Assembly: GCA_905479025.1 (NCBI GenBank)
Contig: CAJQKX010000620.1
Location: 1-6,408, forward strand
DNA: 6,408 nt
Source: an uncultured Paraglaciecola sp.
GTDB taxonomy: Bacteria > Pseudomonadota > Gammaproteobacteria > Enterobacterales > Alteromonadaceae
Direction of reading: 5' to 3'
How positions within the stretch are numbered: position 1 is the stretch's first letter; the number at the start of each line of letters is the position of its first letter. Below are positions 6,408 through 6,408 of this stretch, piece by piece. The position numbers and the translations under genes were made by a program. Under the pieces are notes generated by a model. It had not been told where the DNA came from and ran no database searches. It saw nothing but the letters and a program-made list of their open reading frames with translations.

Positions 6408-6408
6408 G

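Overview
The window looks like part of a surface-polysaccharide (O-antigen or capsule type) locus from a Gram-negative bacterium, probably a proteobacterium. The evidence is a Wzz-type chain-length regulator and a PglK/MsbA-like ABC transporter next to a block of AT-rich accessory genes. I cannot name the genus. All seven recognisable genes lie on the minus strand, so transcription runs from the right edge to the left.

In transcription order: (1) the C-terminal part of a Wzz-family inner-membrane protein (5904-6407, cut by the right edge). (2) A gap of about 230-270 bp with an 18-bp imperfect palindrome and no gene. (3) A full ABC exporter of about 590 residues, with all nucleotide-binding motifs intact, resembling lipid-linked oligosaccharide flippases. 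(4) A gap of about 100 bp. (5) A tight run of a LuxE-family acyl-protein synthetase, a LuxC-family acyl-thioester reductase (overlapping luxE), an acyl carrier protein, a FabZ-like hotdog dehydratase, and the N-terminal third of a thiamine-pyrophosphate (TPP) enzyme of the acetolactate synthase type (1-573, cut by the left edge).

The five-gene run reads as a self-contained route. LuxE would activate a carboxylic acid, the ACP and dehydratase would carry or modify a beta-hydroxyacyl chain, LuxC would reduce the thioester to an aldehyde, and the TPP enzyme would make or break a carbon-carbon bond at a carbonyl. No luciferase (luxAB) or luxD gene is present, so bioluminescence is unlikely. Its position beside wzz and a flippase suggests an unusual acyl-derived or branched sugar component of a cell-surface glycan, or less probably an acyloin-type small molecule. 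This pathway is inference; the family assignments come from visible motifs.

The most striking non-coding feature is a decayed tandem duplication of 87-88 bp spanning the junction between luxC and the ACP gene. One copy keeps the real ribosome binding site and ACP start codon; the other has lost both. Composition also shifts: the ABC transporter gene is visibly richer in G+C than the lux-like genes.
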